A stretch of DNA of 64,000 nt. It comes from Polyangia bacterium. GTDB lineage: Bacteria > Myxococcota_A > Polyangia > Nannocystales > Nannocystaceae. Within the stretch, counting starts at the first letter, position 1, and each line of letters begins with the position of its first letter. Below the pieces are notes generated by a model that saw only the letters and a list, made by a program, of their open reading frames with translations, did not search any database and was not told the origin of the DNA. Of this stretch, positions 23,126 through 32,558 are shown piece after piece. Both the position numbers and the translations under genes were made by a program. The stretch is taken from positions 1-64,000 of the forward strand of contig JAUIKS010000039.1 of NCBI GenBank assembly GCA_030430565.1, in the 5' to 3' direction.

Positions 23126-24094
23126 ATGGGGCGCGCGCGGTGGTGGAGCGACGAGACTTGGCGGGGCCTCGGCGTCGCCGCCTGCCTCCTCGCGTTCGTC
23201 ACGACCGGCTGCGACGCGCCGAGCGCCGAGAAGAACGAGGGGTACGCGGCGCGCGCTCCGAGTGCGCCGCCGTCCTTGAAGACGTCGCGCTCGCCGGAGC
23301 GCGAGGCCCCCGAGGAGGACGAGCGAGCGCCCAGCTCCGACTCCATATCGAACGCTGACGCGAACGCTAACTCCTGTACCAAGGGGCAGCATGAGGTCGC
23401 GCTCACGACCGATGACGACGTGGCGCTCGTCGCCGACTTCTACCCGACGGGCGAGCCGGGCGCGCCCGCGGTGATCCTGCTGCACATGATCCCGCCGCGC
23501 CACGATCGCGGCGACTACCCGGCGAGCTTCATCAACGAGCTCCGCGAGCGCGGGCTCGCGGTGCTCAACGTCAACCGACGGGGCGCCGAGGGCTCGGGCG
23601 GCGTCGCGAAGCAGGCCTACAAGGGCGACAAGGGCTGGCTCGACGTCAAGGCAGGCCGCGACTTCCTCGTCGGCCACGCCTGCGCGACGCCCCCGGAGCG
23701 CATCGCGATCGTCGGCGCTTCGAACGGCACGACCTCCGCGCTCGACTTCACCGTGCGGGCCGGGGCGGCTGTCGCGGCGAACGATGACACGCTGACGCCG
23801 CCCGCAACGCTCGTGTTCCTGAGCGGCGGCAAGTACACCGAGGCGCAGCACAAGCTCAACGACCACGCCGCGCTGCTCGACGCGATCCCGATCCTGTTCG
23901 TGTTCCCGCGCAAGGAGGCCGCGTGGAGCCGACGCGCCGCGAGGCGTCACCGCGGCGCGCCATGGACGCTGCAGGAGTACAAGGCCCGCGTCCACGGGAC
24001 CGAGCTGCTCAAGCGCGCGCCCGCCAGCGTGACGCTCGTCGCCGACCACCTGGCGCGCGCGCTGACGGGGGCGGGCGAGCGCGCCCCGGGCTGA
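23126..24094 (+). CDS. Alpha/beta-hydrolase lipoprotein
   Basis: This 322-residue protein has a lipoprotein signal (GVAACLLAFVTTGC, lipid Cys about residue 29) and a 55-residue Ser/Glu/Ala linker. An alpha/beta-hydrolase domain follows: ALVADFYPTGEPGAPAVILL, HMIPPRHDRGDYP (oxyanion region), LAVLNVNRRGAEGSGG and IAIVGASNGTTSAL, with Ser in the GxSxG-type elbow (about residue 202). HLARAL near the end may provide the His, but the acid is unclear. It is divergent from the metzincin gene. Likely an envelope esterase or peptidase; the substrate is unknown. Confidence 0.78.
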   Translation: MGRARWWSDETWRGLGVAACLLAFVTTGCDAPSAEKNEGYAARAPSAPPSLKTSRSPEREAPEEDERAPSSDSISNADANANSCTKGQHEVALTTDDDVALVADFYPTGEPGAPAVILLHMIPPRHDRGDYPASFINELRERGLAVLNVNRRGAEGSGGVAKQAYKGDKGWLDVKAGRDFLVGHACATPPERIAIVGASNGTTSALDFTVRAGAAVAANDDTLTPPATLVFLSGGKYTEAQHKLNDHAALLDAIPILFVFPRKEAAWSRRAARRHRGAPWTLQEYKARVHGTELLKRAPASVTLVADHLARALTGAGERAPG

Positions 24095-24291
24095 CCTCTT
24101 GTAGAATCATAAGACATGTATGAAGTTACATGTTTGAACAGGCGCGGGGCGCGACGCCGGCTCGCGGCGGGCGCTGTCTGGGGGCCGGGGACCACACGAT
24201 GCGCGCGGCGGAATTTGCTACGGTTGCCGCCAGAGCAAGCCGAGCGCGCCGCGTGAGCTGACGCGGCGCGCGCTGACCAGGGAGAGCCGCC

Positions 24292-25710
24292 ATGCGCACC
24301 GTGACCGCCGCCACCGTCCTCGCTTCCACCCTCTCGCTGGCCATCGGCTGCGGCGATGACTCCGCGGGCTCCGCGAGCGACGGCGCGACCGGCAGCGCCG
24401 CGACCACGCAGGACGCGATGAGCTCGAGCTCCAGCGGGGGCTCGAACTCGAACGCGAGCGCGACGGACCCGGCGTCGGGCAGCGAGACCGAGGGCGACTC
24501 GACCACGACGACCACGACGACCGGCGACAGCACCTCGTCGGGTGATCCGCTGACCTCGGGGCCGAAGTTCGACGTCGCCGCGCAGGACCAGGCGCCCGAC
24601 GACTGCCAAGCGAAGTGCGGCAACACCGACTGGAGCTACGTGTGGATCGCCAACAGCGGCGAGAACACCATCAGCAAGATCGACACCCGCGACGTGATCG
24701 AGGTCGGCCGCTACTACACGCGCCCGGACAAGCAGGGGAACCCGTCGCGGACCTCCGTCAGCATCGACGCCAAGGCGGTCGCGGTCGCCAACCGCAGCGG
24801 CGGGATCACGAAGATCTGGGCGCGCGACGAGTACTGCGAGGACAAGAACCAAAACGGGATGATCGACACCTCGACCGGCGCCGGCGACGTCCGCGAGTTC
24901 GATCAAGAGGAGTGCATCGCGTGGCACACCCCGTTCCCGGCCGCGACGACCCAGCGCCCGATCGCCTGGACCTCCGGGGTCTACAACGAGGAGACCTGCG
25001 AGTACGACGACCAGAAGATCTGGGCGGCCGCGGGGAACGGATCGGGCGGGACCTGGCCGTGCGACGGCACCGACGGCATCTACGTGTACCTGCTCAACGG
25101 CGACGACGGCGTGATCGAGGAGACGATCCACATGCCCGATGTCGACTGCGGCGGGACCTTCGGTCCCTACGGGGCGGCCGTCGACTTCAAGAACGACGTC
25201 TGGATCTACATCTGGTCGGCGGGCAAGATCGTGCACGTCGAGTACGACACGCTGAATTACGAGGTGATCAACGGCGGCTCGTACGGCATCACGGTCGATA
25301 CGCTCGGGCGCGTGTGGGTCGGGGACTCGCCGCGGCGCTATGATCCGCAGATGGGAATTTGGGAGCAGGCGAACCCGAACCTCCCAGGATCCGGCGGGGC
25401 GGGCATCGCCGAGGATCTTCAGGGCCGCATGTGGACGTCGACGCAGGGCGGCGTCGGCTGGGTCGATCGCGACACGCTGACGGTCGGTGACACCATCCCG
25501 CTGCCCGAGGGCAACGGCATCTACCGGGGTATCGGCGTCGACGTCGACGGCTACATCTGGGCGGTGTACCTCGGCGGCACGACGGCGCATCGGATCGATC
25601 CCGACACCTACGAGATCTCGACCTACACGGGCCTGAACAGCCCGTACACCTACTCCGACATGGCCGGCGGGCAGATCAACAACGTGATCTGTAACCCGCC
25701 GAACGGCTAG
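24292..25710 (+). CDS. Lipoprotein with NHL/virginiamycin-B-lyase-like beta-propeller
   Basis: This 472-residue protein starts MRTVTAATVLASTLSLAIGC, with the lipid Cys at residue 20 and GDD after it, then a long Ser/Thr/Gly linker to about residue 85. The rest shows repeated blades such as SYVWIANSGENTISKIDTRD, GGSYGITVDTLGRVWVGDSP, GGAGIAEDLQGRMWTSTQGG and GIYRGIGVDVDGYIWAVYLG. These are the G-I-x-V-D-x-x-G-x-V/I-W repeats of Vgb/NHL propellers. No lyase catalytic set is identified, so a binding or surface role is more likely. The ATG follows GGGAG, and an intrinsic terminator lies at 25828-25850. Confidence 0.82.
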   Translation: MRTVTAATVLASTLSLAIGCGDDSAGSASDGATGSAATTQDAMSSSSSGGSNSNASATDPASGSETEGDSTTTTTTTGDSTSSGDPLTSGPKFDVAAQDQAPDDCQAKCGNTDWSYVWIANSGENTISKIDTRDVIEVGRYYTRPDKQGNPSRTSVSIDAKAVAVANRSGGITKIWARDEYCEDKNQNGMIDTSTGAGDVREFDQEECIAWHTPFPAATTQRPIAWTSGVYNEETCEYDDQKIWAAAGNGSGGTWPCDGTDGIYVYLLNGDDGVIEETIHMPDVDCGGTFGPYGAAVDFKNDVWIYIWSAGKIVHVEYDTLNYEVINGGSYGITVDTLGRVWVGDSPRRYDPQMGIWEQANPNLPGSGGAGIAEDLQGRMWTSTQGGVGWVDRDTLTVGDTIPLPEGNGIYRGIGVDVDGYIWAVYLGGTTAHRIDPDTYEISTYTGLNSPYTYSDMAGGQINNVICNPPNG

Positions 25711-25827
25711 GCGGAGCGCGTGTACACCTGGCCCTTCCACCCCTTCGGGTGCGTCGGGCTGAACGAGGCGGGCGGAGCTTCGACGAAGCGCGTGGCGTCG
25801 TCGTGTGGATGTCCGCACATGTGTAAC

Positions 25828-25850
25828 CCGTTGATTGCACAACGGTTTTT
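25828..25850 (+). terminator. Intrinsic terminator
   Basis: CCGTTG (25828-25833) pairs with CAACGG (25840-25845) around ATTGCA and is followed by TTTTT. It is placed 118 bases after the propeller lipoprotein stop. Confidence 0.75.
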
Positions 25851-25963
25851 AAGGTTCTTCGGGACGCTCGCGCGTGATCCGAAACAGACCAGGGAGGTGT
25901 CGTTTAACGGTGGCGAGGCGCGAAGCCGCACCTGACCCGATCGAGCACGGAGAGCCCGACACC

Positions 25964-26536
25964 ATGAGCCACACCACCGTCACCGCCACCGCCACGCAGC
26001 TCAGCAGCTCCGGCTTCGCCGCGCGCGTCCCGACCTACGTCGTGTTCGCGCGCTTCCTCGCCGCGCGCAAGCGTCACCACGGGGCGCTGGTGCTCCAACG
26101 TTTCCGCGAGGTGCTCGAGGTGGTGCTCGAGCACCTCTCGGCGCAGCAGATCTGCGCGGTCGAGTTTGGGGCGAGCCAGCTCCGGCTCGAGGCGACGGGG
26201 CCGGGCCGCTTCGCGCGGGTCCTCCACGTCGAGACCCTGGTCGCGGTGCTCGAGTCGCTCGTCGGCGAGTCGACCGAGTGCGCCAACGATCGCGCGCTGC
26301 CGGTCGCGAGCGGCGACCCGATCGCGCGCTTCGTGGTGCGCGCGCTGGTCCGCTGGATCCGTGACGAGTCCGTGCGTCTACAGCAGGCGCGCGCCATCGA
26401 GCGTCATGACCAGCGACGCCGACCCGCGGTGTTGAAGATCGCCCCGCGGCGCGCTCCGAGCTCGCCGGCGGCGCGCCCCCGTCGCGCGTGGCCGAGCGCG
26501 GTGACGGGCGTCTCGGGGCTCCCGGTGGCGGTATGA
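25964..26536 (+). CDS. Hypothetical protein, about 190 residues
   Basis: Starting MSHTTVTATATQLSSSGFAA, the protein has a mixed alpha/beta core of about 130 residues (FRVLEVVLEHLSAQQ-like helices and GASQLRLEATG strands) and an Arg/Pro-rich tail. No signal peptide, membrane segment or catalytic motif is visible, and I do not recognise the family. The ATG at 25964 is chosen because upstream in-frame sequence overlaps the terminator region and is Arg-rich. A strong hairpin (26615-26649) separates it from the converging vWA gene. Confidence 0.5.
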   Translation: MSHTTVTATATQLSSSGFAARVPTYVVFARFLAARKRHHGALVLQRFREVLEVVLEHLSAQQICAVEFGASQLRLEATGPGRFARVLHVETLVAVLESLVGESTECANDRALPVASGDPIARFVVRALVRWIRDESVRLQQARAIERHDQRRRPAVLKIAPRRAPSSPAARPRRAWPSAVTGVSGLPVAV

Positions 26537-26614
26537 CTCGCAGGACATGATTCTCGCACCCGGTCCGCTGCCGATCGAGGGCCGAGCTCCCGCAGGCGGA
26601 CCCCTAGACGAACA

Positions 26615-26649
26615 GCGCCCGCCGCCCCGTGGTTCGGAGCGGCGGGCGC
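26615..26649. terminator. Strong hairpin between converging genes (terminator-like, no U-tract)
   Basis: GCGCCCGCCGC and GCGGCGGGCGC form a perfect 11-bp stem with a 13-base loop. The position between convergent stops fits a bidirectional transcription barrier, but the absence of a T run makes it non-canonical. Confidence 0.5.
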
Positions 26650-26668
26650 CGGTTCGAGCTCGCCTTGA

Positions 26669-29293
26669 CTACGCGGAGCGGCGGCGACGGCGGCCGACGA
26701 GCAGCAGGCCGAGCGCGAGCAGCCCGCCAAACGCCCCGCCGCGGCTCGAGCCCTCCGACGCGGCGCAGTCGCAGCCGCCGGGGTCCGGGTTCTCGGTGAT
26801 CCCGCCGTCGGTCGTCGAGCCGTCGGTCTCCTCGGGATCGCCGGTGGTCATCCCGCCGTCGCTGGTCCCGGTCGTCTCGGGATCCCCGGTCGACGAGCTG
26901 GTCGTCGTGTCCTCCGGCGTGCACACGCCGTCGAGGCACTGCTCACCTGCTTCACAGGCCACGTCCGGGCAGCTGGGGAGCACGCAGTCGCCGTCGACGC
27001 ACTGCTCGCCGTCGGGGCAGGGGACCGCGGGGCACGCGGGCACGACGCACTCGCCGTCGACGCACGCGAGCTCCCCGGGGCACTGCGAGGCGTCGGCGCA
27101 CGGGCCCGGCACGCACTCGTTGTCGACGCAGATCTCCGGCGGCTGCGCGCCCTGATCGCACTGGCTGTCCTCGGTGCAGGTGACCGGCACGCACTCGCAG
27201 GCCGTGCACTGCTCGAGCGGCCCGCAGTCGCTGTCGACATCGCAGCCGCAGGCCGGCGCGCACTCGCCCCAGGGCTCCTCGGGCTCCTTGTCGCAGACCT
27301 CGCCGTCGTCGCACTCGGCGTCCTCGAGGCACCATTCGAACTCTTTGTCCTCCTCGTAGCCGTCGGGCTCCGGGTTCTCCGAGCAGTCGTTGAAGGCGCA
27401 GCAGGGATCGTAGTCGATGCTCTCGATGATCGAGCCGAGCGCGAGCTCGAGCTCGGCCTGATTATCGGCGTCGTAGGCCTGGTCCGTTCCGCCCCAGCCG
27501 GCCATCGCGTTGAGCTGCGCCATGTTGACGCCGTCGCCCAGGCCGATGACGTAGGTCGGGATCCCGCCCTGCGCCATCTCCTCGAGCTCCGCCTGGACCT
27601 GCGCGTCGGTCGAGTAGCCGTCGTACTTGCCGTCGGTGATGAGGATGTTGAGGTACTTGGTCGTGTCGTTGACCTCGCCCTCGAGCAGCGCGGCGGCGTG
27701 GTAGGCGGCCTGGTTCTCCTTGACCAGCTGGAGCCCGAGGTGCGTGTAGGTCCCGGATCCCGAGCAGAGGTTGGTGTCGCCGCCCGGCGCGTCACAGCGC
27801 GGCATGTGGGCGCGCGTGTCGAGGTCAAAGCCGGGGCCGTCGGGGTCCGCGAGCGGATCGGGCTGCCCGTCGATCGAGGCTGGGAAGTCCCACGCGATCG
27901 GCGAGCCCGCCCACGGGCTGTCACAAAAGTCCTGCGGGATCAGGGCGTCGATCGGGTAGGCCGGCTCGTCGATCAGCGGCCCGTAGTCGATGTCGGGGCA
28001 CTGCGGATCCGAGACCTCGGGCGAGAGCGCCCAGTAGAAGTTGTCCTGCATGCACGGGCCGTAGTCGACGAGGATCTTGTGCTCGCCGGGCGCCGGGCTG
28101 TTGTGACCGAAGACCGCGAGGCCTAGCTGCGCGAAGTCCTCGACCCGTCGGCCCGTCGGCATCATGTTCTCGTCGAGGACCTCCTGGTTGAACAGCGAGT
28201 CGTCGCCGGCCAGCGCGAAGCGGGCCTGGTCCCAGCCGGACTCGCCCTTCGCCGCCGGCATCGTGCCGCCGGCGGTGTTGAGCATCGACGACGAGGCGTC
28301 GAGCAGGACCATCACGCGGGGCAGGCCGCCGATGCAGTTGGGGATGATGAGCGCGTCCTTGATGTCCTGGATCACCGCCTGCACCGCGATCAGCAGGTCG
28401 ATCTGATCGGCCGCGGTTAAGGCCTCGACCGTGCCGCCGGCGGCGGCGAGCTCGTCCGCGGCCAGCTCGCCGCTTCCGCCGAGCTCGCCGAAATAGACGG
28501 CGTAGGTCGAGACGTGGGTCTCGTCGCCAGGGGTGCCGATGCCGTCGTCGTGCATCTGCGCGGCCGTGGTCGAGGGGTTGTGCGACGGGCTCTGGCCCTG
28601 ACCCTCGGGGTTCGTCCACTCGCCGTCGGTCATCACCATCTGCACGTAGTAGCGCTCGTCGATCGACGGGGCGTCCTCCGGGTGATCCGCGAGGCTCTGC
28701 TCCATCAGCCCGCGCGAGCGCTTGAGCGCGCCGTCGGTCCAGGTGCCGATGCCGATCAGCTCGCCGTCCATCGGCGCTGGCGTCGCGTCGATCGCGTCGA
28801 TCACCGCCTGCCCGTTACACTCGACATAGGCGTTGTCGTCCTGCTCGTCCCACCAGACCACGTCGACCGCCTGGCCGTCGACGATCCCCGAGCTGTCGCC
28901 GACGATGTTCGTGCCCTCGGCGTTGGGGTTCGGGTCGTGCCCGAAGCGCATCAGGCCCACGAGCATGTTCTGCGCCACGTAGCCGTTGTCCGCGGTCATC
29001 AGCGTCTTGACCGAGTTGGCCGCCGCGTCCCAGCGCGTGACGTTATCGTCGGGGTCACCGAAGCTGTTGTTCATCGACGTCGAGTAGTCGACGATCATCA
29101 TGAACACCGGCTTCTTGAAGGTGCACAGCCCCTCTTCGTTGCAGTCGGGATCGGCGGCCTGCGGCGCGCCCTCGGGCCCAGCGAGGAAGGCGAGACCCAC
29201 GCCCGAGAGCAGGCCGAGCTGCAGCCCGACGCGTCGCCACGGTGTTGCCTTGAGCCCGTTTAACCAAGTTCGTTTGCCAGTGTCTCTGTGCAT
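26669..29293 (-). CDS. Surface protein with two vWA domains, Cys-rich repeats and MYXO-CTERM anchor
   Basis: This 874-residue protein has an N-terminal signal segment (about residues 20-46). A first vWA domain carries MMIVDYSTSMNNS (DxSxS metal site) and a second carries VMVLLDASSSMLN (about residue 325). A Cys-rich region of EGF-like or DUF-type repeats (CEDGEQC/CVDGECV forms) spans about 620-780, followed by a Thr/Gly/Asp linker. The C-terminus has GGCDCAASEGSSRGGAFGG, a hydrophobic helix and RRRRR, which is the tripartite MYXO-CTERM sorting signal thought to be processed by myxosortase. Such proteins are surface-exposed. The vWA sites suggest cation-dependent adhesion or assembly. Confidence 0.88.
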   Translation of the reverse strand: MHRDTGKRTWLNGLKATPWRRVGLQLGLLSGVGLAFLAGPEGAPQAADPDCNEEGLCTFKKPVFMMIVDYSTSMNNSFGDPDDNVTRWDAAANSVKTLMTADNGYVAQNMLVGLMRFGHDPNPNAEGTNIVGDSSGIVDGQAVDVVWWDEQDDNAYVECNGQAVIDAIDATPAPMDGELIGIGTWTDGALKRSRGLMEQSLADHPEDAPSIDERYYVQMVMTDGEWTNPEGQGQSPSHNPSTTAAQMHDDGIGTPGDETHVSTYAVYFGELGGSGELAADELAAAGGTVEALTAADQIDLLIAVQAVIQDIKDALIIPNCIGGLPRVMVLLDASSSMLNTAGGTMPAAKGESGWDQARFALAGDDSLFNQEVLDENMMPTGRRVEDFAQLGLAVFGHNSPAPGEHKILVDYGPCMQDNFYWALSPEVSDPQCPDIDYGPLIDEPAYPIDALIPQDFCDSPWAGSPIAWDFPASIDGQPDPLADPDGPGFDLDTRAHMPRCDAPGGDTNLCSGSGTYTHLGLQLVKENQAAYHAAALLEGEVNDTTKYLNILITDGKYDGYSTDAQVQAELEEMAQGGIPTYVIGLGDGVNMAQLNAMAGWGGTDQAYDADNQAELELALGSIIESIDYDPCCAFNDCSENPEPDGYEEDKEFEWCLEDAECDDGEVCDKEPEEPWGECAPACGCDVDSDCGPLEQCTACECVPVTCTEDSQCDQGAQPPEICVDNECVPGPCADASQCPGELACVDGECVVPACPAVPCPDGEQCVDGDCVLPSCPDVACEAGEQCLDGVCTPEDTTTSSSTGDPETTGTSDGGMTTGDPEETDGSTTDGGITENPDPGGCDCAASEGSSRGGAFGGLLALGLLLVGRRRRRSA

Positions 29294-29729
29294 CTCAGGT
29301 CCTCGTCTGTGTGATCGCGGTGTGGTCTCGATCCAACTGCAGGGAGTCGCGGGCGACGACGAGCGGCGCTCCGCTCGACGTCACCCGCGCGCGACAGCCC
29401 GCCCGCCGTCGGAGGTCGCCGCGTGTTGACGCGGAGACCTCAGCGCGAGCCCGACGTGCCGGGAGCGCGCGTCTCAAGCGCCCAGGCGCGCCGGGGCGGG
29501 ACCCAGCCAATGGCCCGCTCGCTCGAGCTTCGCTCAGCGGCGGGATGTCGCTTCAACCATGCTGTGCACCAGCGCGCGACGAACGGGTGGAAGTTTTTCT
29601 GCGCGAGTGAGCCGCGCGTCACGCTCGTCTTGAGAGCGGCGCGCGTGTCCCGTCGATCTCGAGGGTCGCGCGCGCGCCTTGGCGGTGGTGGTACGCGCCG
29701 AACAAAGCGCGTGCTGTATAGTGCGCTCG
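29294..29729. other. 436-base divergent intergenic region without a supportable gene
   Basis: The region separates the leftward vWA gene from the rightward aminopropyltransferase gene. Small frames inside it are Arg/Ser-rich and lack ribosome sites. TATAGTG at 29717-29723 is a possible -10 element just upstream of the rightward ATG. I see no repeats or stable hairpins. Confidence 0.5.
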
Positions 29730-30704
29730 ATGAGCGTCGGGAAGGCGATCCTCACCCCAACCCCGGGAGACGGCAGCTCGCGCGGCGTCTCGCTGCGTCT
29801 GCGCGAGCCCGGCAGCTACGGGACCACGATCGAGTTTGAGGTCCGCGAGGTCCTGCTCCACACGCGCTCGCGGTTTCAGGACATCATGGTCGTGGACACG
29901 GTGGCCTACGGGCGCGTGCTGTTCCTCGACGGGATCCTGCAGTCCTGCGTCACCGACGACCCGCTGTACCACGACACGATGATCCACCCGGCGATGACGC
30001 TGCACGGCGCCCCGCGGCGGGTGCTCGTGGGCGGGACCGGCGAGGCCGCGAGCGTGCGCGAGGTCCTGCGCCACCCGACCGTCGAGCGCGTGCTGACGGT
30101 CGACCTCGACGACGTGGTCGTGCAGGCGGTCCGCGAGCACCTGCCCTCCTTCTGCGCCGGCGTGTTCAACGACCCGCGGGTCGAGTACCGCGTCGAGGAC
30201 GTGCAGAAGACCATCGACGAGGCCGAGGAGGGCGCCTTCGACGTCATCTTTATGGACGTCACCGATCCCATCGACGAGGGCCCCGCCGCCGAGCTGTACT
30301 CGGTCGGCTGGTTTCGACGGGTCGCGCGCGCGCTGGCGGACGACGGGATCTTGGTGGTGCAGTCCGGCGAGATGGGGATGCAGGAGATGCTCACGCCGCG
30401 CTCGGTCCGCTCGACCTTGCTCGAGGTGTTCCCCTGGGCCCACGTGACGCACCAGTACATCCCCAGCTTCCACGACTTCTGGACGTGGACGATGGCCTCG
30501 CGGCGTCAGCTAGAGCTCTACCCCGAAGACCTCGCCGAACGGATCGCGCGCCTGCAGCCGCGGCCGCGCGTGTACACGCCCGCCTCGCACCACACGATGC
30601 TCGAGCTGCCGCCGTACCTGGCCGCACAGCTGCACAAGCCGGGGAAGGTCATCCGCGGCAAGGCCAGCGAGTCGATCTGGATGTACCAGCCAGAGCCCGC
30701 GTGA
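29730..30704 (+). CDS. Aminopropyltransferase, thermospermine synthase (ACL5)-like
   Basis: This 324-residue protein belongs to the spermidine/spermine synthase family, which transfers aminopropyl from decarboxylated SAM to an amine. The nucleotide-site motif reads VGGTGEAASVREVLRHPTVE and the acceptor side DVTDPIDEGPAAELYS. These variants (REVLRHxTVE, DPIxxGPxxxLY) resemble plant and bacterial thermospermine-type synthases more than classical SpeE (GGGDGGTVRELLRH and DSTDPAGP in the gene at 32559). The ATG at 29730 starts MSVGKAI; the upstream in-frame extension runs through the probable promoter. The product identity is inference. Confidence 0.8.
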   Translation: MSVGKAILTPTPGDGSSRGVSLRLREPGSYGTTIEFEVREVLLHTRSRFQDIMVVDTVAYGRVLFLDGILQSCVTDDPLYHDTMIHPAMTLHGAPRRVLVGGTGEAASVREVLRHPTVERVLTVDLDDVVVQAVREHLPSFCAGVFNDPRVEYRVEDVQKTIDEAEEGAFDVIFMDVTDPIDEGPAAELYSVGWFRRVARALADDGILVVQSGEMGMQEMLTPRSVRSTLLEVFPWAHVTHQYIPSFHDFWTWTMASRRQLELYPEDLAERIARLQPRPRVYTPASHHTMLELPPYLAAQLHKPGKVIRGKASESIWMYQPEPA

Positions 30705-30723
30705 GGCCTCCTAGGGACGTCGC

Positions 30724-32295
30724 TCAGTCACAGTGATCGGCGCCGATCGGCGTCGGATCGCTGCGGGTCTGTCCGTCCATATCGTCGCTGACCTGGCCGT
30801 GCGGCGCGACGTTCGGGACCGAGGCGCAGTCGAGCAGGTGCAGGTCACCGGCGGGCGTGTCCACGAACCAGGCGGGGTCCGCGTCCTCGACGTTGTCGCT
30901 CTCGGCCGCGACCGCGCTGTCGCGGTCCCGGATCATGCGGTTGGTGACGTTCGCGTGGACGCTGAGGTTTGAGGTCTCGGGCCAGCGGTACTCGATCCCG
31001 CTCGTGTAGGCCTCGGGGTGCGTCATGATCACGGTGTTGTGGGCGATCAGCATGTCGACGCCGCGCTCGACGCTGATCCCGACATCGTGCTCCCCGCTCC
31101 CCGGGAACTCCGAGAAGACGGTGTTGTTGACGACCGCCGTGCCGTAGACGCTGTTGACGAAGCCGATGCCGATCCCGCGGGCGCAGTTCGAGATCCGGTT
31201 GCGCGCGATCGTGTGGGCGCTGCCCGAGTCGCTGTCCCACATGTGGATGGCGTGCTCCGAGAGACCGCCCTGGTACGTCATGTTGTTGCGCAGCTCGGGG
31301 AACTTGCCGTGGGCTGGGCGCTGGACCCCGGCCGCGTCGCAGTAGATGCCCACGAACTCGTTGTCGTGCACGTACCAGTCACGGGCCTCGTGGGTGTCGA
31401 TCCCGCCCGTGTAGCAGGTCGTCCCGCCGTTCTGTGAGCCGTAGCCCCAGACGTTGTCGCGGCCCTCGTCGGTCATCAAGAACTGGCTGCACGAGACCTC
31501 GACGTCGTCGACGTTCTCGTCGCCCGCGCTCGACTTGATGAATTGCTGCCCGCCGTCGACGAGGCGGACGTTGTGCACGAGCCCCGCGTCGCCCTCGGCC
31601 CAGAAGTGGATCAGGTGGAAGATCGCGCGCTCGACCGTGAAGTTCGCCAGCGCCACGTCGTTGGCCGCGACGGTGATCGCGGACACCGAGTCGCCCATGC
31701 TCCGATAGCCGCTGTCGATCACGACCGCCTCGGCGTCTCCGCTGGCCGAGCGCATCGTGACGCCCGGGGTCGTGAAGTACAGCCCGGTGTACTGACCTGG
31801 ACCTGCCTCCGGGAGCAGGTAGGTGCCGTCGGCGAGCACGAGCGTGTCGCCGGTGTTGAGCTGCTGGATGACGCCGCGGAGCGAGTCGGTGCCGCCGCCC
31901 TCGATCTGCACCATGCCGTCCCCGGCCGGCGACACGTTGATCACCGCGCCGGGTCGATCGGGCAGCTCGAAGTTGGCGCAGAGCGCCGGGGCGTCGCCGT
32001 CACCGTCGCCGTCGCCATCTCCGTCGCCATCGCCGTCGCCATCTCCGTCGCCATCGCCGTCACCGTCGCCGTCGCCGTCACCGTCGCCGTCGCCGTCACC
32101 GTCGCCGTCACCGTCGCCGTCACCGTCGCCGTCACCGTCGCCGGAGCTCGATCCCGGGCCCTCGGAGGTCATGCTGTCGGTCGCGCCCTCGGTCGAGTCC
32201 GTGTCATCCCCAGCGTCATCCCCGCAGGCCGCGCCCAGCGAGAGACCGAGCAGGAGGGAGAGCGCAAGCCAATCAGAACGTGTCTTCAGCGACAT
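30724..32295 (-). CDS. Lipoprotein with long Gly-Asp linker and right-handed beta-helix domain
   Basis: This 523-residue protein starts MSLKTRSDWLALSLLLGLSL with lipobox GAAC, then a Ser/Thr/Gly segment and about 50 residues of alternating GDGDGD. From about residue 105 the sequence shows parallel beta-helix turns (DTLVLADGTYLLPEA, NDVALANFTVERAIFHLIHF, NRISNCARGIGIGFVNSVYG, VNNTVFSEFPGS), as in pectate-lyase-like and carbohydrate-active surface proteins. A His/Asp-rich middle could be catalytic but no defined lyase signature was seen. It converges on the aminopropyltransferase gene. Cell-surface location is expected. Confidence 0.82.
   Translation of the reverse strand: MSLKTRSDWLALSLLLGLSLGAACGDDAGDDTDSTEGATDSMTSEGPGSSSGDGDGDGDGDGDGDGDGDGDGDGDGDGDGDGDGDGDGDGDGDGDGDGDGDAPALCANFELPDRPGAVINVSPAGDGMVQIEGGGTDSLRGVIQQLNTGDTLVLADGTYLLPEAGPGQYTGLYFTTPGVTMRSASGDAEAVVIDSGYRSMGDSVSAITVAANDVALANFTVERAIFHLIHFWAEGDAGLVHNVRLVDGGQQFIKSSAGDENVDDVEVSCSQFLMTDEGRDNVWGYGSQNGGTTCYTGGIDTHEARDWYVHDNEFVGIYCDAAGVQRPAHGKFPELRNNMTYQGGLSEHAIHMWDSDSGSAHTIARNRISNCARGIGIGFVNSVYGTAVVNNTVFSEFPGSGEHDVGISVERGVDMLIAHNTVIMTHPEAYTSGIEYRWPETSNLSVHANVTNRMIRDRDSAVAAESDNVEDADPAWFVDTPAGDLHLLDCASVPNVAPHGQVSDDMDGQTRSDPTPIGADHCD
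31993..32142. repeat. Low-complexity 6/12-bp repeat encoding poly-(GD)
   Basis: About 150 bases of tandem GTCGCC/GTCACC/ATCTCC hexamers, in higher-order 12- and 18-bp groupings, encode the Gly-Asp linker of the lipoprotein on the minus strand. Length variation between strains is likely. Confidence 0.9.
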
Positions 32296-32471
32296 AGGCG
32301 CCAACCATATCGCGCCCGAGCCGACCCGCGCCATGCTCCTCGTCCTAAAGAACATGCTCTAAGAAGCATGTAATAACGCGAGGTCGTGCCTCGCGCGCAC
32401 GCGCGTTCGCCGAGGGCTGCTCGACCGGGCGCTTCCACGCCCACGTCATCGCCGCCGCCTAGACTCGACTA

Positions 32472-32500
32472 GAGCGCGCGCGACCCGGGCGCGCGCGCTC
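32472..32500. repeat. Perfect 11-bp GC hairpin
   Basis: GAGCGCGCGCG and CGCGCGCGCTC flank ACCCGGG. It lies 59 bases beyond the stop of the leftward speE-type gene and may end its transcript, although no U-tract follows. Confidence 0.55.
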
Positions 32501-32558
32501 GGGCCTGCGGCACCGGCTCGTCGGTCGCTTGTCTTCGGTCGCGTCGAGCGAGCGGCCG

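Noticed and set aside
31993..32142. Short regular repeats that could suggest a CRISPR array
   Set aside because: They are in-frame hexamers encoding Gly-Asp in a lipoprotein linker, with no spacers.
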